From the NCBI RefSeq assembly GCF_026230105.1, contig NC_079478.1:10679653-10743652 (forward strand): 64,000 bases of DNA, read 5' to 3'. How positions within the stretch are numbered: the first letter of the stretch is position 1; every line of letters begins with the position of its first letter. The translations under genes were made by a program, and so were the position numbers. The notes under the pieces are model-generated. The model worked only from the letters and a program-made list of their open reading frames with translations. It was not told the DNA's origin and made no database searches. Origin of the DNA: Diorhabda sublineata (taxonomy: Eukaryota > Arthropoda > Insecta > Coleoptera > Chrysomelidae). This document shows, in pieces, positions 48,239-59,529 of this stretch.

Positions 48239-50350
48239 ATGAGTTTGCTTGCTGAAGTTTTATTTTCAGCAGAAAAAATAGAAATAGATCAGATCAATCA
48301 AAAGGTACCAGAATTGAAATTGTCTATTGAGAAGATAAAAAGTGAATTAGTTGAATATACTGATAATGTATACATTAAATATAGTGGACGTCCAAAAGAA
48401 AATCGAAGTTTACTTCGTACAGCTCATAATCTTGAAGAGGAAATCGGTACGTTACATAAGCATGCGGAAAATGTTACAAAAAAAGAACTCCTAAAATCAA
48501 ATAAAGAACTTGGTGAACATATAGATACTTTGAAAACAATCGACCTCAGTTTAAAGCTGGTATTGAAACTTTGTGAAGTAAACGAGAAGCTAATAGAATA
48601 TACAACTCTGCAAACTCGTAAAGAATACTTGAAGTGTAAACAGATAATATGCTATCTAGAAGATACCTTAGATGCAATTCCACAGGATGAACAATTACAA
48701 ATTGTGGAAGAACTAAAAGGGGTCGTTAGAGAGAGGAGAATAGGTCTAATAAATGAAATTGAAAATGTATTCAAACAAAAAATTATCATAGACAAAGATG
48801 ATAGTGTAGCTACCATTAAAATTATATCTGTAACTGACTCGTTGGAACAAGCACTTTTAGCAATGTTTTATAATGAATCTGTAATTTTTGTACTCAGTAA
48901 TTTAGCAAAATTTTTATGGAATAACTTTTTTATACCTATTGTCGACAATATTGTTGATATAAAATGTGAGCAAAATGAAATTTATTTTCTAATCAAATTA
49001 GAGATTATAGATAATAACAAAAAATCTGTTTATAATGAAGTATTTTCAAATTTAAAAATTTTACTAGAATTCCTTGAAAACTTAAATTTTCCTCTAAGTT
49101 CTACTTTCACAACTTTAGAGTATATTGGTTGTGATATTAGAGACAACCTATCAGAATTACTTATAAAGCATTGCTTGGAAGATACAATTCCTTCTACAGT
49201 TGAAGGTTTAAAAAATTATAAAGTAGTTATAGAAGAAACTGAGAAATTAGAAGAGACTTTAAGACAACATAAAATGTTTGCTGAAAACACAACATCGCTC
49301 ATAGAATATGCCAGCAATATTGACATTCTGTTTATCAATAAAAAATGTAAAGAATATTCTGTAGAGTCTGAACAGATTATGAAAAAAGATTTACATAACT
49401 TAACAGAAGTTGGAGTGCCTTATAATCCAGATAATCCATTGGGTTGTGAAGTAGATCAATTTCTACAATGTTGTGTGTCAAAAAATGTTTTAGAATTATT
49501 GAACTATTGCGAAAAGATATTACAAACAGCCATTAAGGGAACTGATGTAAATGCAGGTAGACTGTTAGTAACTGTACAGAATATTTTTAGAAATTATACA
49601 AAATTTGTGCCTGAATATCATAACAAAATGCTAAAGACCATTCCCCAACAAGTAGCACTATTCCATAACAATTGTTTGTATATTAGTCATAAACTGACTG
49701 AATGGAATGGTATTTATTTGATGAAACTTCCATCTACTCTAAATATTTCTAGTATAGATTTCGAAGTAGAAATATGCCAATTACGACAAACAGGTTCAGA
49801 GTTATTTAGTTCATATGTCAAAGGACAAATTAATCAGATCAATGAAATAATGAAAGGTAGTGGATTGGTTGGTGATATAATAAAAGAGTTGCAACCAGTT
49901 ACTGAAAAATGTGTCAAACAATGTCTTAGACAACAAGAATTATTAAGAACTGTTTGGCACAAAGTGTTATCCTATTCTATTTATAATAAAACAATAGGAA
50001 TAATACTGAACTCTCTCTGTAATTGTCTGATTAAATCCATTACAAATTTTAATGATATATCTTCGGTTGTGGCAGAGCAGTTAGTTGAAGTTATCCAAAT
50101 TGTTCTTAGTAGGGGACCCAAATTGTTTACTAATAGCAGAGAAATCAGTATCTATGTTCCTTTATGGTACAAATTGAACGAAATCAGTTTTGTGTTAAAT
50201 TCTAATTTGATTGATATAAATGATAGGTGGGCAGATGGGAAAGGACCTTTAGCTTTACAGTTCAAACCTCTAGAGCTGAAAAAACTTATTATAGCTTTGT
50301 TCAAGGCGTCTGATAGGAGGGACGCAATGTTGGCTAAGATTCAAGATTAA
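48239..50350 (+). CDS. Zw10: Centromere/kinetochore protein ZW10 homologue
   Basis: A single uninterrupted 703-residue frame from ATG 48239 to TAA. ZW10 is part of the Rod-Zw10-Zwilch complex, which recruits dynein (through Spindly) and Mad1-Mad2 to kinetochores. In interphase it belongs to the NRZ/Dsl1 tether with NAG and RINT1 for Golgi-ER transport. The N-terminal ~180 residues are helical and coiled-coil-like (LLAEVLFSAEKIEIDQINQK; LEEEIGTLHKHAENVTKKEL). The C-terminus has LWYKLNEISFVLNSNLIDIN, FKPLELKKLIIALFKASDRR and a final AMLAKIQD, matching ZW10. The length is typical of insect ZW10. There is no intron and no frameshift. The start was chosen as the first ATG after in-frame stops. Identification is by recognition of these blocks. 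Confidence 0.9.
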   Translation: MSLLAEVLFSAEKIEIDQINQKVPELKLSIEKIKSELVEYTDNVYIKYSGRPKENRSLLRTAHNLEEEIGTLHKHAENVTKKELLKSNKELGEHIDTLKTIDLSLKLVLKLCEVNEKLIEYTTLQTRKEYLKCKQIICYLEDTLDAIPQDEQLQIVEELKGVVRERRIGLINEIENVFKQKIIIDKDDSVATIKIISVTDSLEQALLAMFYNESVIFVLSNLAKFLWNNFFIPIVDNIVDIKCEQNEIYFLIKLEIIDNNKKSVYNEVFSNLKILLEFLENLNFPLSSTFTTLEYIGCDIRDNLSELLIKHCLEDTIPSTVEGLKNYKVVIEETEKLEETLRQHKMFAENTTSLIEYASNIDILFINKKCKEYSVESEQIMKKDLHNLTEVGVPYNPDNPLGCEVDQFLQCCVSKNVLELLNYCEKILQTAIKGTDVNAGRLLVTVQNIFRNYTKFVPEYHNKMLKTIPQQVALFHNNCLYISHKLTEWNGIYLMKLPSTLNISSIDFEVEICQLRQTGSELFSSYVKGQINQINEIMKGSGLVGDIIKELQPVTEKCVKQCLRQQELLRTVWHKVLSYSIYNKTIGIILNSLCNCLIKSITNFNDISSVVAEQLVEVIQIVLSRGPKLFTNSREISIYVPLWYKLNEISFVLNSNLIDINDRWADGKGPLALQFKPLELKKLIIALFKASDRRDAMLAKIQD

Positions 50351-50417
50351 GTTTTTTACATCTTATTGCTATTATATATTTTGATAAATTTGTAATTTCT
50401 ATTAAAAAAATTGTTTT

Positions 50418-50423
50418 AATAAA
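50418..50423 (+). terminator. Poly(A) signal of ZW10
   Basis: AATAAA 68 bases after the ZW10 stop codon. Confidence 0.6.
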
Positions 50424-50805
50424 ATACATTTTATTTCATGGCTTCTTTATTTTGATATTTAATATAGTATTTTTATATCTTCATAAAATTTTCCTATGTC
50501 ATTTAAATATAATGTAGATAATACATGGTATGATCAGAAATATGGTGAATTATTTTATCAAAAAGAAAGTGGAGATGTAGCATGATATTTGGATTACGTT
50601 TCTTAAAACTCCTGTCAATAATTAGAAATGCACTTATTCTAACTTTAAACCCATAGATGGAAATTTTATTTGGGAATGGCTTTCATCTACCCAGTCCTGA
50701 TCTTATGTATTACAAAAAAAGTCTTCAGTATTATGTACAATAAACCCAACTTATATTCGTCTAATTTATTACTTAAAGAAGCCAACCTAGTAGATATAAG
50801 ATTAA

Positions 50806-50863
<58 letters not shown>

Positions 50864-51745
50864 AATAATCTCTATTTACAAAAATTAACATATACTACTT
50901 AATATTGACCACAACTATAATACTAAGACAAAAAGTAGTTCTAATGGACAAACCATCAAAACAAATAAGTCTTTCAGTCAAAGATTTCATTACTATTTTG
51001 GAGCAAAACTATATAATTACTGAAATGTGTAAGATCGAAACGATCTTAATAAATTTTATTGATTAAGAAATAGGAACAAAAATAATTCGCAATAGAAATG
51101 CTATTAGGTTTTTATTTAGATACATAATACATTTTAGATAGATACTCAAATGAACAGAATCCCATGCGCAACATTTAGTATTTATGGGATTAGGTTTTGT
51201 ATTATTGAGTATTAAAAAGTTATATCATAGTTAAAATATTCTCAAATGTAAATGGGGCAACAACGTTTTCTTTCCTTTCCATTGTTCTCTTTATACTTCA
51301 AATAATTGTAAAATTATATAAAAATAAAATAAAAAGAATGAATTTTGTTCTAGCAAATAAACATTATTATATTATATCTGCCCAGTGGTAATATCGTCAG
51401 GGTTGACGTGATAACGTTCTCCTTACTAATACATTTTTCCACACTTTTTGAACTCACTGTTTGTATTGTACAAATTTTGTAATCAATATTTTATTAACTT
51501 ATCATTAACCAATAAACATGACATTTTGTATGCTTACTTACTCCAATCAATTGAAAAATCTACGAATTAATTGAAAAATTATTGATAATGAGTTAATTAT
51601 TTCATATGGAGAAATCTGTATATAATTCACCAAAAGATGGAAACAGTAACATTATACTATTATATTATATATTAAATATTAATTACAAAATTTTGCTAAT
51701 ACAATTACAAGACTAAAAAGTAAGATATAATGCAAAATAAACTTT
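50424..51745. other. Intergenic with a microsatellite
   Basis: Apart from the TA tract, nothing is recognised. Confidence 0.35.
50809..50860. repeat. (TA)n microsatellite
   Basis: About 26 uninterrupted TA units. Confidence 0.95.
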
Positions 51746-52116
51746 TTTGAAAACCACACTTATAGGTAAAGGTTTTAAAGTGCTCTAAAAAGTGAAAAAT
51801 AAGGACTGGATAGGGGTCGTGATGGATAGTACGACTGACGTCAGAGATTAGTAATAGAGGTGAAAAAAAAAAAATTATTATAACAATACCAAAAGTGTAG
51901 GTGCTTAAATTTTATCTCTTTCAAAAATATTAAATGTTGTATTATATCTTCTCATAAAGCGCCCACACTCTTGGTATTGTTATGATAAATTTTTAATTTT
52001 TTCCAACTGTTTCAACTTCTGACGTCATACGTTCCAAACTTGTCGGCCACTACGCCTATCCTGTACTTTTTAACTTTGTAGTGCATTTTTAAAACATTAT
52101 AAAGTGTGTTTAAAAA
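51746..52116. repeat. Inverted-repeat element (MITE-like)
   Basis: The left arm (about 51746-51912) and right arm (about 51944-52116) are diverged reverse complements. Shared blocks read inward are ACCACACTTATA-like text, AAAAAGT, ACTGGATAGG/ACAGGATAGG, TGACGTCAGA and ATAACAATACCAAAAGTGT/ATAACAATACCAAGAGTGT. The spacer is about 30 bp. No coding sequence. It directly abuts the mariner relic to its right. Confidence 0.7.
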
Positions 52117-52119
52117 AAT

Positions 52120-52390
52120 ATATAATTCATATTCGGTATCGTATGAAGCTGAATCTGGTGAATGTGGGCAGACAAAAAGACTTTTAGCGACCAAAAGCGT
52201 GTAAATAAAAATCAAATTATGGCACGGCACGTTATTATGATGAATAAGAAAGCCGTGAGCTATCTTTTGGGTTTCTTGCTTCACAAATTGTTTTACAAAG
52301 GTTCCAGTTGTTGCGCTTGGACCGAATGCTTATTGGGTCATACCATCTTTTGATTGACAGATTGAGACAAATTGAGAAATTTTCCACATA
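52120..52390 (-). pseudogene. mariner transposase relic
   Basis: The minus strand reads KIAHGFLIHHNNVPCHN and on through LLVAKSLFVCPHSPDSASYD. This is the mariner second and third catalytic region (usually 'W.LHHDNAPAH..........LPHPPYSPDLAPCD'). The second Asp is Asn in HHNN. The flanking frames are broken. Confidence 0.65.
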
Positions 52391-52612
52391 ACGCCGAAAG
52401 TCGTTAAAATAGGACAGTATTGTAGAGGCGCCATTTTCAAAGCATCTTTTCGTTCCCAAATGTAAAAAATAAAATTTAACTTTCATGTAAATGTAAAAAT
52501 GATCGATAAAAATTGGTGTTTCATACTAATAAAGCATTTTTATTTAAATTGTAATCGTTTCCGAATTGCTTCACTGATTCACTGGTTTTTCGTTAATAAA
52601 TTTAAATTTTTT

Positions 52613-53107
52613 TCTTCAAAAATTTTGAATATTCCTTTGTTCACGTATTGCGGCACAGTAGTCACTTCTGATTAATTTATTCTAACATTCGAGTTTTTAA
52701 AGAAATTAATTTGTTATCAACCTCCTACACCATTCGATAAATTCAATAAAACCTCGGAATGTAATGTAATACCTAATAAATTACAGAATACATTCCGAGG
52801 TTTTATTGAATTTCTCGAATGGAGTAGGAGGTTGATAACAAGAGGGCCATATCATTTGGAAATCATTCTGTATTTTTTAATGTGTTGATACCACAAATTT
52901 AACGTATTGATATTATTTTCTGATTTTTTCCGGGTTTCCGAATTCCTTAAGGGGGCCCCATCATTATTTTAGCCCCGGGCCTTATAAATCTTAATCCGAA
53001 CCCTGATAACAAATTAATTTTTTTAAAAACTCGAATATTAGAATAAATTAATCATAAGTGACTACTGTGCCACAATACGTGAACAAAGGAATACTCAAAA
53101 TAAAGAA
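52613..53107. repeat. Long palindrome, right arm split by a MITE
   Basis: The left arm (about 52613-52768) pairs with 52784-52841 plus 53006-53107. Examples: CACGTATTGCGGCACAGTAG with CTACTGTGCCACAATACGTG, and AATAAAACCTCGGAATGTAA with ACATTCCGAGGTTTTATT. The loop is about 15-20 bp. Arm identity is about 90 percent or better by eye. The right arm is interrupted by the MITE at 52841-53005. Confidence 0.85.
52841..53005. mobile_element. 5'-truncated hAT-like MITE copy nested in the palindrome
   Basis: Same family as the element at 11230-11444, sharing TTTAACGTATTGATATTATT, CCGGGTTTCCGAATTCCTTA and CCCGGGCCTTATAAATCTTA. The first ~50 bp, including the left CAG end, are missing. ATAACAA flanks both sides (52835-52841 and 53006-53012), consistent with a target duplication. 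Confidence 0.8.
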
Positions 53108-54439
53108 AAACGTAAGAAGCAGAATAGCATGTTACTTGATATGTTATACGATATCACTAAAACGAGTATAGACTGTCAAGCCAGAACGGGTTCAAATTTG
53201 TTATTGGAAAGAATTAAAATAATACAAGATATAGGTTATATTGAGTTATTTTTTGAAATTAACATCTTTTTTAACGTGTCTTAGGCTGCTGTAAAATTTG
53301 GTATTTCTGGAAATTGTTACTATAGCAATTTTCTAATAAATTATACTATAATAGATATAAATAAGAATAGATGGCTAATACTTTAGGTAGTATACCTATC
53401 ACCTACAACATCGTTTATGTCAAAGAATTGTTTTGATGAATATACATATTAAAAAACGTAATGCAGCTCAATACAGCTCTAAGCAATATGTTAAAGATTA
53501 CACATCAGTCAATCATAGAAATTTTATTCAGTTTATGGGTAAAGTAGAATGTCATAAATAGGTATCTAAATAATTAAGTTATTGAAATTATCAATAAAAT
53601 TAAATTATAAATATAAAATATCAAATAATGAAGTAAAACTTAGTTATAATAAATATAAAACAAGAATAACATTTGGGTTTCTAAATTTTGAATTCTGTCA
53701 CCAGGTAAAAATCTCATTTATGTATTAAAGAAAGTCAATTTATAATTTGAATTTGATTTTCTATAATGATTGTAAATTGGCCGAAATAATAAATTTCATT
53801 CAGTCTTCCCAGACTGTATGATTTGTAATGTTCATAATTTGTAAATTATGTTAATATAAATATTAAGAAAATAAAGTTTGCTATAAAAATAGTTTTGTAT
53901 TTGTAAGATACAACCCCTTATGATAAATGTGATATAATTTATTTTCGTAAGACTTAAAGTTGAGTTTTTCTACAACAAAGTTTCTAAGTCATAGATAATT
54001 ATTAATTCATAGAGTTTTTACTTTCTCTATGTATAAGAAAATTTGAAACATTTTTGATAGACGCCGTTTGCATTAATACTTGAGTCAATACCACTTAAGC
54101 CTCTCATTTTCAAACAAACATCAATAAAAAATCGATATAAGGAGGGGGGGAGCGATTTTTTTTCAAAAATTAAAACTGAAATAATAGTCATAACGCATCA
54201 TTCTTAATATTCTCGAACTCAAGACACGTTATCTTGTTGGGGAGGTATAGTTTGTTTTGTTTTTGTTTCAAAATTCTTATATACAAAATAAACATAAGAT
54301 ACTCCATGGCAATTAAAAGTTCCAAGTTCTCTATAAAACTTATCTTTGGAGTAATACATATATGCTGTAGTATTGGAAATTTTTGAAAAATTATTGTATT
54401 GTTAATATTAACCGAATGCTGCTTTTAGATCGTAAATTA
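53108..54439. other. Intergenic, nothing recognised
   Basis: Strongly AT-rich, with a G-run at about 54144. No gene. Confidence 0.35.
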
Positions 54440-55487
54440 TTTTCATCAACAAATTGCAGTACTACGGTTTCAGGGGAATACCTCTTGCATGGTTCAAGTC
54501 ATACCTTACCAACAGAAGTCAGCTTTTAAGGGTTGATACAACGATGTTTTATTACAAGCCAATAGAATGTTGAGGGCCCCAAGCCCAAGGCTCAGTACTA
54601 GGCCCTATTTTGTTTCTTCTGATTATAAACGACATCGCTTATACATCAGTGGTAAAATACTCGTATGTCTATTTGCAGACGACACTAGTTTCTCTTGCAG
54701 CAATTTTGATTTCACGGTGCGATCTTCTCTGTCTCAACGTTTCTAAAACCATAGTTTTATCATATAAAAATATGCTGCAGCCTTTTTTATTAAATAAGAC
54801 CACCATGAAGTCGTTGGATCTGTAAACTTCTTAGGGCTTGTTGTGGACAATTCCTTGTAATGGGAGTTACATATTGTCGCCTTATCTAAAAAATTTAGTT
54901 TCTCCTGTTTTGAGCTGAGATCAGTTTCCCTTCTGGGGTACATGTGGTGCGACTCAATTTCAGCGAATCTTTAAATTACAAAAGAGAGCTCTTAGATATT
55001 TAGTCGAACTAAACAGCAAGGCTCACTGCAGGCTTCACCAATTTCAGAAAGGACGTTGCGGAGGAACGCGGAGCACGACTTTTACCTACCTACTCCACGT
55101 TCAGAATGAGTTAAGAGGCTCAATATTTTAAAATGCAAAAAAATGTACAATCACTTGCCAATTGATATCAATTCGATATAATCTTTTTATCGCATTTTGC
55201 ACTAATTTGAGAGCATATTTACTGAAAAGTACCTTCTACTCAGTAAACGACTTTTATTCTAATAATAAAATTTAATTCCGGGCATGCTGCATACTGGTTT
55301 AATTTTTGCTGTGGACTTATATACTAATTATTACCTATAATATTGTTACTCATTGTGGTTTTCTTCTGTATATTGAAATTTTATTTTATTTATCTTTATT
55401 TAGATATTTTTATGTTTGTTTTTAAGTTTTTACAAGCTTATGTCTGAAAATTGTATCAATTTTTTCACAATAAAGTATTACTCTCTC
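54440..55487 (+). pseudogene. Non-LTR retrotransposon (Jockey-like) RT relic with 3' end
   Basis: Frames read IPLAWFKSYLTNRSQLLRVD, then GPQAQGSVLGPILFLLIIND (RT block: GVPQGSVLGPLLF..YIND). The catalytic FADDT is garbled to CRRH or LQTT across a frameshift. Further on are LNVSKT and a C-terminal RELL-type stretch. An AATAAA at about 55470, followed by a CT-rich tail ending near 55490, marks the probable 3' end. The 5' two-thirds are missing. Confidence 0.75.
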
Positions 55488-55731
55488 TCTTATAAGAAAT
55501 TGATTTAGAATATCCTACATATCCTGAAACGAGTACCTTTATTAAACATGAATTAAGAATAAGCTTGTCCCTTTTCCACTTCACCTCAAGGCCTTTTAAA
55601 ATTTTTCGACCTTTCGACATCCCAATTACAAAAGTAGGACAAAAACAAGTAATTCTTCAAAAGTAGGTCTATCAACTTAAGTTCAATGTTTTTATTTAGG
55701 TTGGTTTTATTCTGCATAGGAAGTATATAAG

Positions 55732-55739
55732 TATAAAAG
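55732..55739 (+). promoter_or_regulatory. TATA box of the small secreted peptide gene
   Basis: TATAAAAG, 90 bases before the ATG at 55829. A transcription start would be expected near 55762. This compact TATA and short leader arrangement is usual for insect secreted-protein genes. Confidence 0.5.
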
Positions 55740-55828
55740 ATAAACACTTATTCCATTACTGAAGTGCATTTCATTGCAACAGTTTCATACTAGTTAACGA
55801 GTACCAATTCATTCAGTGCCCGTCCAAG

Positions 55829-58800
55829 ATGAGATGGTCTATGAATATTTTGTTTTTGGTTATTTTTCTGATGGTTTTTAAATTTTTAAATGGATTGCCA
55901 GTTGGAAAACCTGAAAATGTAAGTATTGATAAAAAATCTTTGGCTACAGATAATTGTTTATTGATATTTACTATAATGATTTTTGTACGTAATAGTTTCG
56001 TAAGAATATTATTATTTTTAGGTAGATATCTATTCTTTCTAACGATTGAACATTAATTAAAAATGAATTGTCTCATTAATCTTTTCAAAAAGCTTGAATT
56101 GGACTACATAAACGTTATTCAAGTTACATTAATCAAAATTGATAATATACACTGCATCCTTGCTCGTTGAATCACTCATAAATTATCATAAATTTTCTGC
56201 AGAGTAATGTGAATTTTATAAGGAAAATATGAAATTCTTCCGAAAAGTTTACAGAATCAATATCTAGGTTAATATAGAAAATATCGAAATCATTTATTAA
56301 CTAAAAAAATTAACATTTGTGTTAAGTTAATAAGCCTTAAATTAAATACTAGGTTCAACTAATCTTTCTATCACATTTATTAATACATTTTCGGAATTGT
56401 CCATAAATTGCCTTTACTTGTTTTTTTAGTGATTGATAGAACTGCACAAGTTATTCTGTTTTTTAATTTTCCACTATCAAACGAAATGTATTCTTGATAA
56501 ACGGTTTCTTTTGCACATTCTTCCAAACCATGTTTCATCTTACTAATCAGTAATACTTTGTGTAGAATGAGCAAAGCAACCGTGATATACTCGTAGAAAG
56601 ATATCAGTCTGTAGAATATTTAAAGGAAGTTTATCAATCAATCCGGATTTTTAAGATATTCCCTCAATAAAGAAAGGTCGTATGGTTTCTAGCTGGTATA
56701 ATATGGCACACCGAACATTAATTTTTTTGGAATAGTTCTGACTTTAATTACATAATAGGGATTGTCTTCGCTCCAATATCGACAGTTTTGGGAAGACGAA
56801 ATACCATTTATGATAAAAGTACTTTCATCAGAAAAAATAAAAAATTTATAAAAATATCTATTTTCAAATATAGCTCCCCTAAATACAAATAGAACTGCAA
56901 TCGTCTTACTTCGGCACATTCTTCTGGAGTGTGATAAATTTTAATATAAACTCGTGGCCATAAATAACGCACCACCCTTCATTTTAATATCAAAACCTAA
57001 AATGTTAATCTTTTGAGTTTCTTTCTTTCTATCACAAAAAGTTAAAGTATTTTAAATGTAAACGATAAATGTAGCAAGATTTCTTATCGGCAAATAACTG
57101 TTTTTTTTTGGTTTTTTTAGAATTTTAATTTTATGCATATTTTAATGTTTCTTTCATTCTATTGTTGTACCAACTTGTGGACAGCAGTAATTTAAGTCAA
57201 TAAAGGTGTGTTAAAGTCGAGACTAATTAATGAAAAAATGAATAGAGTTAGGCAGTTAAGTAAACGCGAAACGTGAAAGAATAGTCGAGTTAGTTGGACA
57301 GGCACAAAGTTATCGTGAAGTGGCAAATCTGTTTGGCGTACACCACACAACCATTGGCAGATTGATGCAAAGATTTCGAGAGACCGGTTCACCTGAGACA
57401 GAAGGCCTGGACAAGGACGTCCTTTAGTTTTAACTCCTCGAGATGACCGTTTTTTGCAATTAAATTCATTAAGAAATCGTTCAATGACAAGTGTCGAGCT
57501 CAACAGCCTATTACGAGAAGCCCGGAATTTAAATATCTCTGATAGATCAATAAGACCTTTAGGATGCTGGTCTACACAGAAGAAGAGTTCTCCAGGCACC
57601 TTTGCTAACCAGGCAGCATCATGTTGTAGACTAAGATTTGCAAAGCAACATTTAGATTAGAATTTAGAAAATTATTGCCAAGTTTTATTTACTGATGACT
57701 GAGTCAAGAATCAGTCTAAGAGGTCCAGATGGACGTAATCAAATTCGAAGACGGCGAGGAGAAAGATTTGAGCAATCTTGTATCATTCCCAGGGAGCCGT
57801 TCCAAGGAGGGTCTATCATTGTTTTGGGGAGGAATTTGTTTTGATGCCCACACAGAATTAGTGTCTCTTCCTAGACCCGCCCTTAACGCAGCAAGATACA
57901 TAACACATTCTTGAAAATCACGTCGTTCCGTTTGAGCCATTTATTGGTGATGATTTTCGTTGTTGTTCTGAATTACCTGAACGAAGTAGGAATTCATACC
58001 TAGGACTGGCCAGTTATGAATCCTATCGAGCATGTCTGGGACATTTTAAAACGCCGCATTCGTCGTCGAAATCCATCTCCTCAAAATTTAAATGAGAGGA
58101 ATGGGAGAACATACTTTAAGAAGTGATACAGCACCTAATTGAAAGCATGCTAAGGAGAATGTTAGGAACAATTACATCCAGAGGCGGAAATACACGCTAT
58201 TAGCGTTTTGAAAAAAAGAATATTATTGTTTAGAACGCAAGTTTTATTTTTAAAAAAATTTGGTTTTATTGCAATGTTTTTATTTTTTACTCATTGAAAA
58301 TCATTCAAAATTACTACACATTTCTTATTATTGCGTCAAAATGATTGAAAAGAAGTTAAACAATAGCAATATTAATTAATTAAGCAAAAAAATATTTTCA
58401 GAAATCGAGGTGGTGCGTTATTTTTGACCACGAGTGTATATTATAAATAAATTCTGCTTTATAAATTTTCTGCAAATGTGTTTTTTATTTGTAATCACCT
58501 TTCGATTTAATACGTTGAGGATCTGCATATAATGATTTTAAATCTACTAAAGTACCTGCATCAGGTTAATCGTAACGCCGGTTCCACTCATTGGAACCAA
58601 TGTTAGGTACGTTTGTACCAACTCGACTATGTTCGTGGAACGTTTTAATACAGTGCCTATACATTGGCACCAAGGTCATTTATTTCTGCTACGGACCAAC
58701 GTTAAGATGTCTAGGCTTAAAAAAATTGCGTTTTGTGCATTTGTCTAAATGACTACAAACAACTATGTTTTGAATTTAACTAAAGAGAAGTCCTCGTGAA

Positions 58801-59403
58801 ACGAGACGGTTGGTTACAACTCTTCATAGATTACGAAATCAGTAGGGTCGCCAAAGTCTTGGTTGCCGTGTGTGGTGAAATATTGATTTAAGGGTTGTAA
58901 TTATCTGCTATGTATTGTTCATTATTTTTCAAAGTAATAGTTGCTATGCATAATTTCAATTATACAAGTATATATTTTAGACATGCTACAAACTTATCAT
59001 AACAAAAAAAAACATATACGTAGCAAGTGAATAAAATATTTAGCATTTTATTTATGTAATTCAAACAGAATTGACAGAATATTACAGTTCCAGAAATTGC
59101 AAAACTAATTCATTAGTTCAACACGAAGCCATTTTTAATAATAATCCACTTTACAGTAATAAAAAACCCAATTATACAGGTTCACTTCACAAAGCAAGCC
59201 CCATCTTTGAGAAGATATTTCTGTTTAAGATTTCGTGTGCCATTTAACTTCTGATGAATAGTAGGTAAAACGTACTAACTGTCATTTACTTTCAGGCTTT
59301 GGAAGTCATGTCCCAAGTTCCACAATGGCACTGCATGCGTTATAGAAAATTTGAACTCGTTCGAAGGTGTAGAAGTTACAAAAACAGCATCCGACGTTCA
59401 TGA
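55829..59403 (+). CDS. Predicted small secreted two-cysteine peptide, two exons
   Basis: Exon 1 (55829-55918) encodes MRWSMNILFLVIFLMVFKFL followed by NGLPVGKPEN, a clear signal peptide with cleavage likely after NG. It ends at a consensus donor AAT/GTAAGTATT in phase 0. Exon 2 is proposed at 59296-59403 after TTTACTTTCAG/GC, also phase 0. It reads ALEVMSQVPQWHCMRYRKFE, LVRRCRSYKNSIRRS and a stop. The product is 65 residues, with about 43 after the signal, two cysteines 12 positions apart and a very basic C-terminus. A TATA box lies upstream and an AATAAA at 59524. Joining the exons is inference; another exon 2 could exist inside the 3.4-kb intron. I recognise no family. A neuropeptide, antimicrobial or gland peptide are all possible. 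Confidence 0.5.
56380..56940 (-). pseudogene. Tc1/mariner-superfamily transposase relic
   Basis: The minus strand reads FFIFSDESTFIINGISSSQN and CRYWSEDNPYYVI. This is the first-catalytic-Asp segment shared with the intact-looking transposase at 62751-63837 (CFSDECSWSLNG ... HNCRYWAESDPHIM). Downstream frames are broken. It lies in the intron of the small secreted peptide gene. Confidence 0.7.
56945..58440 (+). mobile_element. Tc1-like element with TIRs, inactive
   Basis: The left end TATAAACTCGTGGCCATAAA and the reversed right end TATACACTCGTGGTCAAAAA are inverted repeats continuing through TAACGCACCACC, about 1.5 kb apart. In between, frames read SYREVANLFGVHHTTIGRLM (helix-turn-helix), RETGSPETEG, LTPRDDRFLQLNSLRNRSMT and later FTDD, the first catalytic region. 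Stops and frame changes abound. It lies inside the peptide-gene intron, immediately beside the older relic at 56380-56940. Confidence 0.8.
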
Positions 59404-59523
59404 CCCAAAAAGAGACTCCAATAGTCTCAGATAACGATCTCAAATAATTAGTAATTTATATAATAACTGTGTTATTTATTTATGTTTGCATATTTTAACT
59501 TGAATACAGTCTTTTTTTAGTAA

Positions 59524-59529
59524 AATAAA
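59524..59529 (+). terminator. Poly(A) signal, small secreted peptide gene
   Basis: AATAAA 121 bases after the proposed stop codon at 59401-59403. Confidence 0.45.

Noticed and set aside
50670..50888. 72-codon frame ending in repeated Ile-Tyr
   Set aside because: Translation of the (TA)n microsatellite.
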